Assembly (NCBI GenBank): GCA_902812365.1
Contig: CADDZC010000006.1
Location: 1 to 64,000, forward strand
Length of the DNA stretch: 64,000 nucleotides
DNA from: Acidobacteriota bacterium
GTDB lineage: Bacteria > Acidobacteriota > Terriglobia > UBA7540
Direction of reading: 5' to 3'
The position numbers were made by a program, and so were the translations under genes. How positions within the stretch are numbered: the stretch's first letter is position 1; each line of letters opens with the position of its first letter. Of this stretch, positions 43,791 through 52,647 are shown one piece after another. The notes below the pieces were generated by a model. It was not told the DNA's origin, did no database searches, and saw only the letters and a program-made list of their open reading frames with translations.

Positions 43791-44371
43791 GCGCCTTTAC
43801 CTTGGTCCTCCATCTCTTGCATACGTTTCAAGACCCGCGCCAGTTCCAGTCTGCCGCGGTTGATTCGGGACTTGACCGTTCCTTCCGGGACGCCCAGCAC
43901 TTGTGCAATCTCTTGATAATCCAGGTCTTGCAAGTCGCGCAGGATCACGGCTTCGCGCATCTCGGGCGAAAGTTTCTCGAGCGCGGCCTGCACCCGTTCT
44001 CGGCGCTCGCGCGCCTCGACGCGGCTGACGGGATCGGCGGCCGGATTGTGCCGCCCCTCCACCTCCCCCAATTCGTCTTCGAGTGAAGACGTCAGCCGCT
44101 CTTTCCGGGTCCGGCGATAATGATCCACTAGGTGGTTGCGCGCTACCCGCCAAAGCCAGGTGGGGAAGCCACCCTGGGCTTCATCATAGGTTCGCAAAGT
44201 GTGGAAAATCTTAATGAAGACCTCCTGGGTTAGGTCTTCCGCCTCACTGATTCGACCGGTAAAACGATAACACAGGTTGTAAACCTTCCGGGCGTGTATC
44301 CGAAGCAATTCCTCCCAAGCTGAGTTGTCCCCTTCAAGGCACCGCTTCACCAACTCCCGGTCGTGTTCCAC
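43787..44371 (-). CDS. ECF-type RNA polymerase sigma factor (RpoE-like)
   Basis: A 194-residue group 4 sigma factor. Region 2 has WEELLRIHARKVYNLCYRFTGRISEAEDLTQEVFIKIFHTL with the -10-contacting DLTQEVF. Region 4 is LSPEMREAVILRDLQDLDYQEIAQVLGVPEGTVKSRINRGRLEL, a helix-turn-helix for the -35. It starts with GTG preceded by AGGAGAGG. Its anti-sigma factor follows with an ATGA overlap, then seven membrane-protein genes in the same direction. ECF operons are often autoregulated; no consensus ECF promoter was recognised, only an extended -10. Confidence 0.93.
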   Translation of the reverse strand: MEHDRELVKRCLEGDNSAWEELLRIHARKVYNLCYRFTGRISEAEDLTQEVFIKIFHTLRTYDEAQGGFPTWLWRVARNHLVDHYRRTRKERLTSSLEDELGEVEGRHNPAADPVSRVEARERRERVQAALEKLSPEMREAVILRDLQDLDYQEIAQVLGVPEGTVKSRINRGRLELARVLKRMQEMEDQGKGA

Positions 44372-44444
44372 TCAGCCTCTCCTGGGCATTCCATCGTACG
44401 CGGGAGGGCCTGGCTCAACCTCGAGCTCCCCCGAATTTTCGAGC

Positions 44445-44453
44445 ATTGTAACA
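44445..44453 (-). promoter_or_regulatory. extended -10 element upstream of the ECF sigma gene
   Basis: On the minus strand, TGTTACAAT (TG-N-TACAAT) lies 73 bases before the GTG start. No matching -35 is visible. Other promoters for this operon, including an autoregulated ECF-type one, cannot be excluded. Confidence 0.4.
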
Positions 44454-44522
44454 GAACGAGACGGCGGTCTGGCGATCGATGCTCTGACGGTGGGAGCCGG
44501 GTGCGCCGACGCGCTTGCCCCT

Positions 44523-45551
44523 TTAGCGGGCCACGCGGAGGCTCGCGCCTCTCAGCAGATTTTCCACCTCCTCCAGTGTCGACCAGTTGAAGTCGCCCGG
44601 GTTGGTGTGCTTCAGCGCGCTGAAGGCATTTCCGTAACGCACAGCGTCGCCGTAGGATTTCTTGACCAGGAGACCGTAAATGAATCCGGCACTAAATGAG
44701 TCACCGGCTCCGATGCGGTCCACAATCTCCACGTCATACTTGACGTCGTCGTAGAATTTCCCCTCCGCGTACGCGATGGCCGTCCAGGTGTTGCGCCATA
44801 CCAGCGGGTTTTCCCGCAAGGTGATGGCGACGCCTTGAAAGTGGAAACGTTCCACCAGCCGGCGCGCAACCTCCCGGTAGGAATCTGCCGCCACGCGTGT
44901 AAATCCCGCCGCATCCGGCTTCCCCTCCGCTTTGATTTTAAACACGACACCGGTATCTTCTTCTGTGGTGATCAGCACATCAACGTACTCCATGAGCGGC
45001 TCCTGCACGGCCTGAGCTTTGGCGGGCGACCACAATTTTCCGCGATAATTCAGATCGTAGCTCACCGTGACTCCCGCCCTCCGCGCCGCTTGTAACGCCT
45101 CGCGGGTGACCGCAGCAGCGGAATCACTCAAAGCGGGCGTGATGCCGCTTACGTGAAACCACCTGGCCCCGGTGAATAGGTCTTTCCATGCCACTTCGCC
45201 GGGCTGGATCAGGCTGATGGCCGAGCGCTCCCGGTCATAGAGCACCGCGCTCGCGCGGGGAGCAGCGCCGAACTCCACGAAGTACAGGCCCTGGCGTCCC
45301 TCGTCGCTCCAGAGCACGTGCGACGTGTCCACTCCCGCCTGTCGTGCGCGGTTGTCAAGCAACCGGCCCAGAGCGTTCTTCGGCAAGCGCGAGACCCACG
45401 TGCTCTTCAGGCCGAGGCGACGCAGGCCGGCTGCTACGTTGAGTTCGCCTCCCCCGATCTGAACGTCGAAACTGGCCGTCTGTTCGAGCCGCTGGAAGTG
45501 CGGCGGCACCAGACGAATCATCGCTTCCCCAAACGTCACGACATCAAACAT
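44523..45551 (-). CDS. kdgK: PfkB-family sugar kinase, probably 2-keto-3-deoxygluconate kinase
   Basis: A 342-residue ribokinase-fold enzyme. It opens VVTFGEAMIRLVPP, has the sugar-binding IGGGELNVAAGLRRLG, and the catalytic Asp region IVDRIGAGDSFSAGFIYGLL. VSYDLNYRGKLW and ITTEEDTGVVF are typical of KDG kinases, which make KDPG for the Entner-Doudoroff route. The substrate is inferred from motifs. It begins three bases after the aminotransferase gene's stop. Confidence 0.78.
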   Translation of the reverse strand: MFDVVTFGEAMIRLVPPHFQRLEQTASFDVQIGGGELNVAAGLRRLGLKSTWVSRLPKNALGRLLDNRARQAGVDTSHVLWSDEGRQGLYFVEFGAAPRASAVLYDRERSAISLIQPGEVAWKDLFTGARWFHVSGITPALSDSAAAVTREALQAARRAGVTVSYDLNYRGKLWSPAKAQAVQEPLMEYVDVLITTEEDTGVVFKIKAEGKPDAAGFTRVAADSYREVARRLVERFHFQGVAITLRENPLVWRNTWTAIAYAEGKFYDDVKYDVEIVDRIGAGDSFSAGFIYGLLVKKSYGDAVRYGNAFSALKHTNPGDFNWSTLEEVENLLRGASLRVAR

Positions 45552-45554
45552 GTG

Positions 45555-46796
45555 TCACCTCGTCGACGGGCAACTCATCCTGGTCGCGGGATTTCGGCTC
45601 GAAAGGCGCGCCACGAGCTTGCGGACACCTTCGGCGAAGGCTTCGGGTTGAGGTAGAAGACTGAGAACGAAGTATCCCTCGGCAGCAAAGTTGTAAAAAT
45701 GGCCGGGATGCACCAGCACGCCGTCGCGGTTCACCAGTTCGACGGCCCAGTCTTCGTCACTTTTGGTGTTTCCGCTTCCCGCCCGGCTCAGGATCGCGTG
45801 CCAGCCCCCTTCGGCCGCCAGGCGTGACAGGCCCGATGTCCCAGCCAGTGCCTCGTCGAGCCGGGCCAAATTATCGCGCAATCGCTGCCTGATTTGCGGC
45901 TGGATCGAGCGGCGTGTGGCCAACAGTCGAGGCAGGGCGTGCCCCAGCGGTGCGCTGACTGAGAGATAAGTATCCGCAATGATCTCGAGGCGTTCAACGG
46001 CGCTTGCACGCAGACTATCCGGACCGCTGACGACGATCCAGGCCAGCTTCATCTGCGGCAAAGCGCAGATTTTTGACAAACCACTTAGTGTGAACGTCAA
46101 TACGTCCCTTGTCGCGGCGTGGGAAACAACCCGGGTGTGAGCCTCCGAGGCGGCTGGCAGCAGAAGGGAATAGTCGGCAAAAACTTCGTCGGCGATCAAA
46201 GCCAGCTGGTGACGACGGCAAGTGTCGCGCAGGAATTCCAGCTCCGCGTCGTGTACGAATGAACCGGTCGGGTTATTGGGATGAACAACCAGGACAGCGC
46301 GCACCGGGGAAACCGTGGAGGCGACGGCCGCGGCGACTGACTCCCGGTTGGTCTCCCACCCGTGTTCGTAGCGCAGGGAGTACGGGGCGAGTTTCACGTC
46401 GTTTAAGTCAGCCAGAAAATCCAGCAGCGGGTAACTGGGGCGCGGGGCAAGAACTGTGTCTCCCGGTTCGGCAAGCAGGCGGAAGATATAGGAGTAAGCC
46501 TCGCTGGTGCCCGTAGTCAGGAAGATGTTTTCAGGGTCCACCTCAACGCCGCGGTCGGCGTAATACTCAACCACAGCCTGGCGGGCGTTTTGCCGGCCCT
46601 TGGGTTGTGGCTCGTACGCCAAAACTTCGGGACTGGCGAGAGCGGCAAGAATTTCCGAACTGTGGTAGGAAAAGGCGCAGCGAGTCGGGTTTGACTCGGT
46701 CAAGTCGATGATCGGCAGATTTTTTTGATGGCGTTCTTCAACGGCCTGCCTCAAGAGGTTCGGCGTAAGAGGCCAGTTCGTGCGGGATGCAAACAT
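45555..46796 (-). CDS. class I/II pyridoxal-phosphate aminotransferase
   Basis: A 413-residue fold-type I enzyme. Visible motifs: IDLTESNPTRCAF, LTTGTSEAYSYIFRLLAEPGD, VVHPNNPTGSF, LIADEVFADYSL, and the Schiff-base lysine in FTLSGLSKICALPQMKLAWI. The serine-lysine arrangement and PQMKLAW match the aspartate/alanine-type group; an amino-acid substrate is likely but not specified. It is the middle gene of a three-gene minus-strand operon (ADH upstream by 25 bases, kinase downstream by three). Confidence 0.87.
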   Translation of the reverse strand: MFASRTNWPLTPNLLRQAVEERHQKNLPIIDLTESNPTRCAFSYHSSEILAALASPEVLAYEPQPKGRQNARQAVVEYYADRGVEVDPENIFLTTGTSEAYSYIFRLLAEPGDTVLAPRPSYPLLDFLADLNDVKLAPYSLRYEHGWETNRESVAAAVASTVSPVRAVLVVHPNNPTGSFVHDAELEFLRDTCRRHQLALIADEVFADYSLLLPAASEAHTRVVSHAATRDVLTFTLSGLSKICALPQMKLAWIVVSGPDSLRASAVERLEIIADTYLSVSAPLGHALPRLLATRRSIQPQIRQRLRDNLARLDEALAGTSGLSRLAAEGGWHAILSRAGSGNTKSDEDWAVELVNRDGVLVHPGHFYNFAAEGYFVLSLLPQPEAFAEGVRKLVARLSSRNPATRMSCPSTR

Positions 46797-46821
46797 GCGG
46801 GGTCCGCTCCGGCGATCTTGG

Positions 46822-47820
46822 TCAGCTGCAGTCCAGCACGGCGGCGCCTTGGATAGCGTCGTTCTTCAGTGCGTTCAAGGCGCGATTGGCCTCCCGCAAA
46901 GGAAAGACCTCGACGTGGGTGCGGACCGGAATTTCGGAGGCGATGCGCAAAAAATCCACGCCGTCCCGGCGGGTGTTGTTGGCGACGCTGCGGACGACGC
47001 GTTCGTGGTAGAGCAGCCGATAATCCAACGGAGGAATAGTGGTCATATGAATTCCCGCCAGCGCCAGGGTTCCACCCTTCTTCAGCGCCCTCAGGGCGGC
47101 CGGCACGATTTCGCCTGCGGGCGCAAAGATGATGGCCGCATCGAGCTTTGCCGGCGGCTCCTCCAGCGTCCCGCCCGCCCATCGAGCTCCGAGCTCCAGC
47201 GCCAGTCGCTGATGCCGGGGGTCTCGCGTCGAAGCACATACCTCTACACCCCAATGCCGCGCCACCTGGATGGCCACGTGGGCCGCGGCGCCAAATCCGT
47301 AAAAACCCAACCGTCCGCCCGGTTGAATGCCGGACAGTCGCAGCGCCCGAAATCCAATGATACCCGCGCACAGCAGCGGCGCCGCCTGCTCATTCGAAAA
47401 AACCTCCGGAATCGGGTAAACAAAGGCATCGGGTGCCAGGACGTACTCGGCGTAACCGCCGTCGACCATCCAGCCGGTGAACGTCGGTGTATCACACAAG
47501 TTCTCCCGGCCGGCTCGGCAATATTCGCAGGCACCGCACGTGCGATGCAGCCAGGCCACTCCCACGCGATCGCCCAGGCGCGCCCGCGTCACGCCTTCGC
47601 CGACTTTCTCAACGATCCCCACCACCTGGTGGCCGGGAATGACCGGCGACTTCCGCGGCGGCAGCTCACCCTCGACCACGTGCAAGTCAGTGCGGCACAC
47701 GCCGCAGGCCTGCACGCGCACCCGCAGTTGACCGGGGCCGGGGGCGGGATCAGGCACGCTAGTCCACTCCAGGGGGTAAGTTTCAATGGGAGCAGGCGCT
47801 CGCAGTAAGCAGGCTTTCAT
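46822..47820 (-). CDS. zinc-dependent alcohol dehydrogenase
   Basis: A 332-residue medium-chain dehydrogenase. The catalytic zinc region [32 protein letters not shown] is near residue 37, and the structural zinc cysteines lie in [15 protein letters not shown]. The nucleotide-binding loop is [21 protein letters not shown], with an Ala replacing one Gly of GxGxx[10 protein letters not shown] and [13 protein letters not shown] point to the AdhP/adhA-like subgroup acting on primary alcohols or aldehydes. ATG 47820 gives the standard [11 protein letters not shown] start; ATG 47829 is three codons earlier. No promoter was found in the 292 bases 47821-48112, which hold no other gene. Confidence 0.88.
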   Translation of the reverse strand: MKACLLRAPAPIETYPLEWTSVPDPAPGPGQLRVRVQACGVCRTDLHVVEGELPPRKSPVIPGHQVVGIVEKVGEGVTRARLGDRVGVAWLHRTCGACEYCRAGRENLCDTPTFTGWMVDGGYAEYVLAPDAFVYPIPEVFSNEQAAPLLCAGIIGFRALRLSGIQPGGRLGFYGFGAAAHVAIQVARHWGVEVCASTRDPRHQRLALELGARWAGGTLEEPPAKLDAAIIFAPAGEIVPAALRALKKGGTLALAGIHMTTIPPLDYRLLYHERVVRSVANNTRRDGVDFLRIASEIPVRTHVEVFPLREANRALNALKNDAIQGAAVLDCS

Positions 47821-48112
47821 GCTGCCCATTTTCCATCCACTCGCGATCGACGGCAAGCCCGACCTGCCGCGCTCCGCCCACGCCCATTGTGTCAGCCGAT
47901 GGCTGATCGCTGGACACGATCCTGGGACAAGGCCCGGCCAGTTCGTTGATCTGCAAGAGTCGGCGCCACCTGCGATTCGTTTCTGCGGGCCTACGAAATG
48001 CCACGTTTGGAATCCCACTCGCAAGCCTCGATAGTGGGCCGGCATCCGTTCGGCTTCTTTCCCCTTGCCATTCAGGCGATTGCCGCGTTACGATCACCCT
48101 TCGTTTGCCTCC

Positions 48113-49261
48113 ATGTTACGGACTCACAGCGGCAATTTGGATGCCTACCTGTGCCTGGGCGTAGGCTTCGGCCTGTACTCCTTCGTGAAGGGACTTCGGA
48201 CGTACCGCGAGTACCGGGTTGTCGAAGATACGCCTGAGATGCCGATCCGAAGCCTCGCCATGGGCCTCGTTCGCGTGCACGGGCAGGCGATCGGCGAGGA
48301 GCGGGTGACGAGCCCAGTGTCGCACACCCCTTGCTACTTTTATAAAGTGGAAATTGAGCGTTGGAAGAGGGACGGCAAGAGCGGCCGCTGGGCTCACTAC
48401 CGGACGGATGCGGGCGGCGTGAGGTTTTATCTGGAGGACGCCTCGGGACGGGTGCTGATCGACGCACACGATGCGGAATTCGATCTGCCGAAGGTCATGA
48501 CCCGCGAGGCCGGTGGAAGCTCAACGTCCGCCGGCGGAACCGGCGCTACGGAGGCGGAACTGCTCGGGTATGTTTCGAAGGTTACCGCCAATACGATCAC
48601 CTCGTTTGTCGCGCGTCGATTCGAGGCCGCTGGACCGCTGGATGACCCTGCTCGGGAGCGAGCCCGGCAGTCGGCGCTGGCGATTCTCAGCCAACCGCTG
48701 GGCAGCCCGGGTTTCCTCAACCAGCTGATGGAGACCCAGGTGCCAGCCTTGCGACGCAAGCTGGAGGAGATGGGTGTCCAGGGCGACCCGGCACAGGAGC
48801 GGGAGCGGCTGGCGGCCTTGGAGGCGCTCCGGTGTCCTCTCGGGAGCCCGGAATTGGTGGAGCATGTTCGGCGCATCATCGCGGCCGAAGGCGATCCGGG
48901 GAGTGAACAACGCTTTGCATGGCTGATGCAAGCCCTCCAAAATCCACAGCAGATGACGGGGTTTCCGGCCGAGATGATGCCGCCAGCTTCGGGACGTTTT
49001 CGCTTCACGGAGTACTGCGTTGTGCCCGGACACGATTACGACGTAACGGGCACCTGTGTTGAAAATCCCGCGTCCCGGGACGAGCATGACCGCAACCTGA
49101 TCGTAAAAGGGCAGAACGAACCGACCTTCCTGATCTCTGCCCGAACCCAGAGGCAGGCTGAAGGCTGGCTGCAACATCGGGCGGCGGTGATGGTTTTCGG
49201 CGGAGGCGCACTCGCCGTCGTATGCCTCGGAATTCTGCTGGCAAGGCTGGGCCTGCTTTAA
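48113..49261 (+). CDS. GIDE/MULAN-like membrane protein with internal helical repeats
   Basis: A 382-residue protein. A transmembrane helix near the N-terminus (AYLCLGVGFGLYSFVKG) precedes a GIDE-type domain: TPEMPIRSLAMGLVRVHGQAIGEERVTSPVSHTPCYFYKVEIE, which continues after an insertion with FRFTEYCVVPGHDYDVTGTC. A second transmembrane helix ends it (AAVMVFGGGALAVVCLGILLARLGLL). In eukaryotes this domain occurs in the mitochondrial E3 ligase MULAN; bacterial homologues have no RING finger and no known function. The inserted region (residues about 178-275) contains two clear and one partial helical repeat. LemA follows on the same strand. Confidence 0.8.
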   Translation: MLRTHSGNLDAYLCLGVGFGLYSFVKGLRTYREYRVVEDTPEMPIRSLAMGLVRVHGQAIGEERVTSPVSHTPCYFYKVEIERWKRDGKSGRWAHYRTDAGGVRFYLEDASGRVLIDAHDAEFDLPKVMTREAGGSSTSAGGTGATEAELLGYVSKVTANTITSFVARRFEAAGPLDDPARERARQSALAILSQPLGSPGFLNQLMETQVPALRRKLEEMGVQGDPAQERERLAALEALRCPLGSPELVEHVRRIIAAEGDPGSEQRFAWLMQALQNPQQMTGFPAEMMPPASGRFRFTEYCVVPGHDYDVTGTCVENPASRDEHDRNLIVKGQNEPTFLISARTQRQAEGWLQHRAAVMVFGGGALAVVCLGILLARLGLL

Positions 49262-49282
49262 CCCGCGGCTCAAGAAGACCTG

Positions 49283-49302
49283 GGCCACCGAAGCCGGTGG
49301 CC
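49283..49302 (+). terminator. hairpin after the GIDE-like gene
   Basis: GGCCACCG and CGGTGGCC form a perfect eight-base-pair stem around the tetraloop AAGC, 21 bases after the stop codon. No clear T-run follows, so it may instead be a processing or attenuation structure before lemA. Confidence 0.4.
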
Positions 49303-49456
49303 GGCCATCGGTTGGTTTCAGCGGCTCCGTCGGGGCGGGGTGTGGTTAGTCGGAATGAGAGCCCTTAAGGGCTGGCTGCAGCACCGAGCGCAGGGAGGGT
49401 GAGCGGGATAACCGTCCCTCACGCGGTGGACTTAACCTTTCAGAAGAGGTGACGGC

Positions 49457-50023
49457 ATGGGTCTGGCGATTCTGGTCGGCCTGGTGATCATTCTGATTCT
49501 GGTGGGTATCCTCGCTTATCTCGTCGCGATATATAACAGCCTGGTCCGTCTGAAGAACGACATTGACAAGGCGTGGTCCAACATCGACGTTTTGCTCAAG
49601 CAGCGGCACGATGAACTGCCGAAACTGATTGAGACCTGCAAGGGGTATATGCAATACGAACAAAAGACCTTGGAGTTGATTACTGAGGCCCGTAGCGCCT
49701 ATCAGAAAGCAACAACGGTGCAAGAGAAGGCGCAGGCCGACAACATGTTGAGCGGAGCTCTGAAGACGCTGTTTGCGGTGGCGGAGAACTATCCAGACCT
49801 GAAGGCCAACGCCAACTTCACCCAGCTGCAAGGGCGCATCAGCGAGTTGGAGGAAAAAATTGCCGACCGCCGCGAGTATGTCAACGATGCGATCAACACA
49901 TACAACATTCGCATCCAGCAACTGCCGGACGTGTTGATTGCCCGCTTGACGGGCCTCCAGCATCGCGATCTATTCAAGGTGGCCGAGGCAGACCGTCAAG
50001 ACGTTGAGGTGAAGTTCACTTAG
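49457..50023 (+). CDS. lemA: LemA family protein
   Basis: A 188-residue single-pass membrane protein. The N-terminal helix LAILVGLVIILILVGILAYLVAIYNSLV leads into the four-helix LemA domain: LKNDIDKAWSNIDVLLKQRHDELPKLIETCKGYMQYEQ, then FAVAENYPDLKANANFTQLQGRISELEEKIADRREYVNDAINTYN. The domain's function is unresolved. A Shine-Dalgarno GAAGAGGTGAC precedes the ATG. It sits 195 bases after the GIDE-like gene. Confidence 0.95.
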   Translation: MGLAILVGLVIILILVGILAYLVAIYNSLVRLKNDIDKAWSNIDVLLKQRHDELPKLIETCKGYMQYEQKTLELITEARSAYQKATTVQEKAQADNMLSGALKTLFAVAENYPDLKANANFTQLQGRISELEEKIADRREYVNDAINTYNIRIQQLPDVLIARLTGLQHRDLFKVAEADRQDVEVKFT

Positions 50024-50081
50024 ACTTTGGGGGGTGTCGCTATCCCCGGTGCGCTTTGGTTTCTCATCGGGAGGGGAAATC

Positions 50082-50090
50082 TGATAAAAT
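50082..50090 (+). promoter_or_regulatory. extended -10 promoter of the LysR gene
   Basis: TGATAAAAT (TG-N-TAAAAT) ends 24 bases before the LysR ATG. No clear -35 was identified. Confidence 0.4.
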
Positions 50091-50114
50091 GGTTAAGATT
50101 AAGCGCCAGAGGCT

Positions 50115-51050
50115 ATGGATTACGACCAGCTAGCGAGCTTTCTGGAAGTTGCCAAACTCCAGAGTTTCTCGCGGGCCGCAGAAAAAATTTATCGCACCCA
50201 GCCGGCCATCAGTGCGCAGGTGCGGCTACTCGAGCAGGAGTGCGGGGAAAGGCTCTTTGACCGCAGCGGCAAAAAGGTGCTGCTGACCCCGGCTGGCGAG
50301 ATTTTACATCGCTATGCCCAGAGAATTATCGAGCTGCACAAGGAGGCCTTGCAGGCTGTAGCCGAGCTGAATCAGACGGCGCGCGGCAAGCTGTACATCG
50401 GGGCCAACGAGGCCACTTGCCTTTATGTCCTGCCGAAGACGTTTGCCCGCTTCAAGCAACAATATCCGCTCGTGCAGATCAGTATTTACCGCAATTTCAG
50501 CCATAAGATTTTGCAAAAGGTGCAGGAAGGCGCCGTCGAGCTCGGCATTGTGACCCTCCCGCAAAACGCCAACAATACTGAGGTGATTCCGCTGTTCCGC
50601 GACGAGATGCAGGTGGTCGTGCCCTCTAACCACCCTCTCGCCAAAAACAGGAGCGTGACGGTTGAAGAGGTGGCGAACTATCCGCTGATTATGCCCAAGA
50701 CGGGCCGCACTCGCGTTGTGCTCGATCGTTTGCTGCGCGATTTCCGCCATCATGTGCAGGTCTCGATGGAACTCGCCAGCGTTGAGACCATCAAGAAGTT
50801 TGTCGGGGCGGGCCTTGGCATTTCGCTGATCAGCCGCGCGTACGCGCAAGCCGAGGTCACAGCAGGATTGCTGAAGCTGATTCCCCTTGAAGGCCTGAAG
50901 TTATATCGTGAGTTGGGCCTCGTTTACCGTCGGGACCGTTACTTGTCGCTGCCTGCCAAGGTTTTTATCGAGGTCGTTCGCGAGTCCGCCAGGGCTTCCG
51001 AGGCAGCTCCTGCCCCGGCTTCCACGACCAAGACGCGGTCGATCCGCTAA
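50115..51050 (+). CDS. LysR-type transcriptional regulator
   Basis: A 311-residue regulator. The N-terminal winged helix is MDYDQLASFLEVAKLQSFSRAAEKIYRTQPAISAQVRLLEQECGERLF in outline (HTH in the first 65 residues). The effector-binding domain follows (GKLYIGANEATCLYVLPKTFARFKQQYP, then VVPSNHPLA and VGAGLGISLISRAYAQ). The effector and targets are unknown. It is transcribed towards the aspartate kinase gene on the same strand, so it could be local or unrelated. Confidence 0.9.
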   Translation: MDYDQLASFLEVAKLQSFSRAAEKIYRTQPAISAQVRLLEQECGERLFDRSGKKVLLTPAGEILHRYAQRIIELHKEALQAVAELNQTARGKLYIGANEATCLYVLPKTFARFKQQYPLVQISIYRNFSHKILQKVQEGAVELGIVTLPQNANNTEVIPLFRDEMQVVVPSNHPLAKNRSVTVEEVANYPLIMPKTGRTRVVLDRLLRDFRHHVQVSMELASVETIKKFVGAGLGISLISRAYAQAEVTAGLLKLIPLEGLKLYRELGLVYRRDRYLSLPAKVFIEVVRESARASEAAPAPASTTKTRSIR

Positions 51051-51168
51051 TCCGAAGTTCGCTGAGAGGGCTTTGGTTACCGCAGCATGGACGGCCGGGC
51101 ATACCGCGGCGTCGTTCACGTGTCAGCCGAGGTGCCGGCGATAAGCGGTTGGCAAGAGGTTGATGGCC

Positions 51169-52581
51169 ATGTCGAAAGGAGAAAAACCGCTGACGATCAT
51201 GAAGTTCGGGGGCACATCGGTTGGTAACGCTGAGCGGATGCAGACGGTCGCGGGGATTGTGGCCGCGGAAGCCGAGCGCTCCGAGGTGGTGGTCGTGGTC
51301 TCGGCGATGGGGGGCGTGACCGACATGCTGATCCGGGCCGCGAATGAAGCCAGCCGCGGCGACCGCGACCACTGGAAGGGCGTGCGGCAGGAACTGGCCC
51401 GCAAACACCGCGAGGTAGCCGACCAACTGCTATCGGCAAGTGAGCAGGCCCTGGTGCTGCCGCGCTTGGCTGAAGCCGTGGAAGATTTCGAAAATTTGTG
51501 CTCCGGATTCTCGCTGGTGCGGGAAGTAACACCTCGCGCCATGGATACGCTCTCCAGCTTGGGCGAAAAGATGTCCGCTACGCTGATGGCGGCCATCTTG
51601 AGGACGCACGGCAAGGCCGCCGAGGCTGTGGACGCGACTGAGTTGATCGTTACCGACCATAATTTCGGCAACGCCACGCCCCTTATGAGCGAAACTCAGG
51701 CGAAAACGCGGCAGCGCCTAGCTGGCTTACGCCGCCGCGGGATTATTCCGGTCGTCACCGGCTTCCGCGGCGCGACACCGGACGGGGTATGTACGACGCT
51801 CGGCCGCGGAGGTTCCGACTACAGCGCCACCATCCTTGCCGCTGTGCTCGATGCCGACGAAGTGCAGATTTGGACGGATGTAGACGGCGTCATGACCGCC
51901 GATCCTCGGCTCGTCCCTTCAGCCCACATCATCCCGGAGATTTCGTACCGTGAGGCCATTGAACTTTCTTTTTTCGGCGCCAAGGTACTCCATCCGAAGA
52001 CGATTCTGCCGGTGATGAAGAAAAGGATCCCGGTCTGGACGAAAAACACGTTCAACCCGCTCTGCCCGGGGACGAAGATTGGTCCGGCCACCGGCAATGG
52101 CCAGCCGGGGGCGAAAGCCATCACCTCGGTAAGCAAGGCGGCTTTGATTACAGTCAGCGGCCGAGACACTCTGAGCTTTCCACGTCTGGCCGCCCGTGTG
52201 TTCGGAGCGCTTTCGATCGACGAGATCCCCACGCTCATGGTGACACAATCATCGGCGGACAACATCGTGTGTTTTGCCGTCCATGATGCCGACTTGCAGC
52301 AGGTCAAGGCCAGACTGGAAAAGGCTTTTGAGCTGGAGATGCTCCATGATTACATGGCAGCCTTGGAAGTTATGCCGCATGTGGCGATAGTGGTTGTGGT
52401 GGGAGAAAAGATGAAGGGGACGCCGGGGCTAGCCGGCCGGACCTTCGGCGTTCTGGGTCGGCGCGGCATCAACATCATTGCCATCGCCCAGGGGTCTTCG
52501 GAGCTGAGTATTTCGTTCGCCGTGAAGGCGGCTGATATGAAAGAGGCAGTGAGAGCCGTGCATGAGGAATTTCAACTGTGA
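51169..52581 (+). CDS. aspartate kinase
   Basis: A 470-residue monofunctional aspartokinase that makes aspartyl phosphate for lysine, threonine, methionine and diaminopimelate synthesis. It has the N-terminal IMKFGGTSVGNAERM, the nucleotide region RGGSDYSATILAAVLDADEVQIWTDVDGVMTADPR, and FFGAKVLHPKTILP. Two ACT domains end it (LITVSGRDTLSFPRLAARVF; IVVVVGEKMKGTPGLAGRTFGVLGRRGINIIAIAQGSSELSISF), implying amino-acid feedback. ATG 51169 was preferred because AGAGG lies nine bases upstream; ATG 51163 is possible. Threonine synthase follows in 66 bases. Confidence 0.94.
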   Translation: MSKGEKPLTIMKFGGTSVGNAERMQTVAGIVAAEAERSEVVVVVSAMGGVTDMLIRAANEASRGDRDHWKGVRQELARKHREVADQLLSASEQALVLPRLAEAVEDFENLCSGFSLVREVTPRAMDTLSSLGEKMSATLMAAILRTHGKAAEAVDATELIVTDHNFGNATPLMSETQAKTRQRLAGLRRRGIIPVVTGFRGATPDGVCTTLGRGGSDYSATILAAVLDADEVQIWTDVDGVMTADPRLVPSAHIIPEISYREAIELSFFGAKVLHPKTILPVMKKRIPVWTKNTFNPLCPGTKIGPATGNGQPGAKAITSVSKAALITVSGRDTLSFPRLAARVFGALSIDEIPTLMVTQSSADNIVCFAVHDADLQQVKARLEKAFELEMLHDYMAALEVMPHVAIVVVVGEKMKGTPGLAGRTFGVLGRRGINIIAIAQGSSELSISFAVKAADMKEAVRAVHEEFQL

Positions 52582-52647
52582 GAAGCAGTTGGTTGTCTGC
52601 CATGCCGGCATGACCGGGACTCAACCGGAGGCCATCGAAAGCGACGC

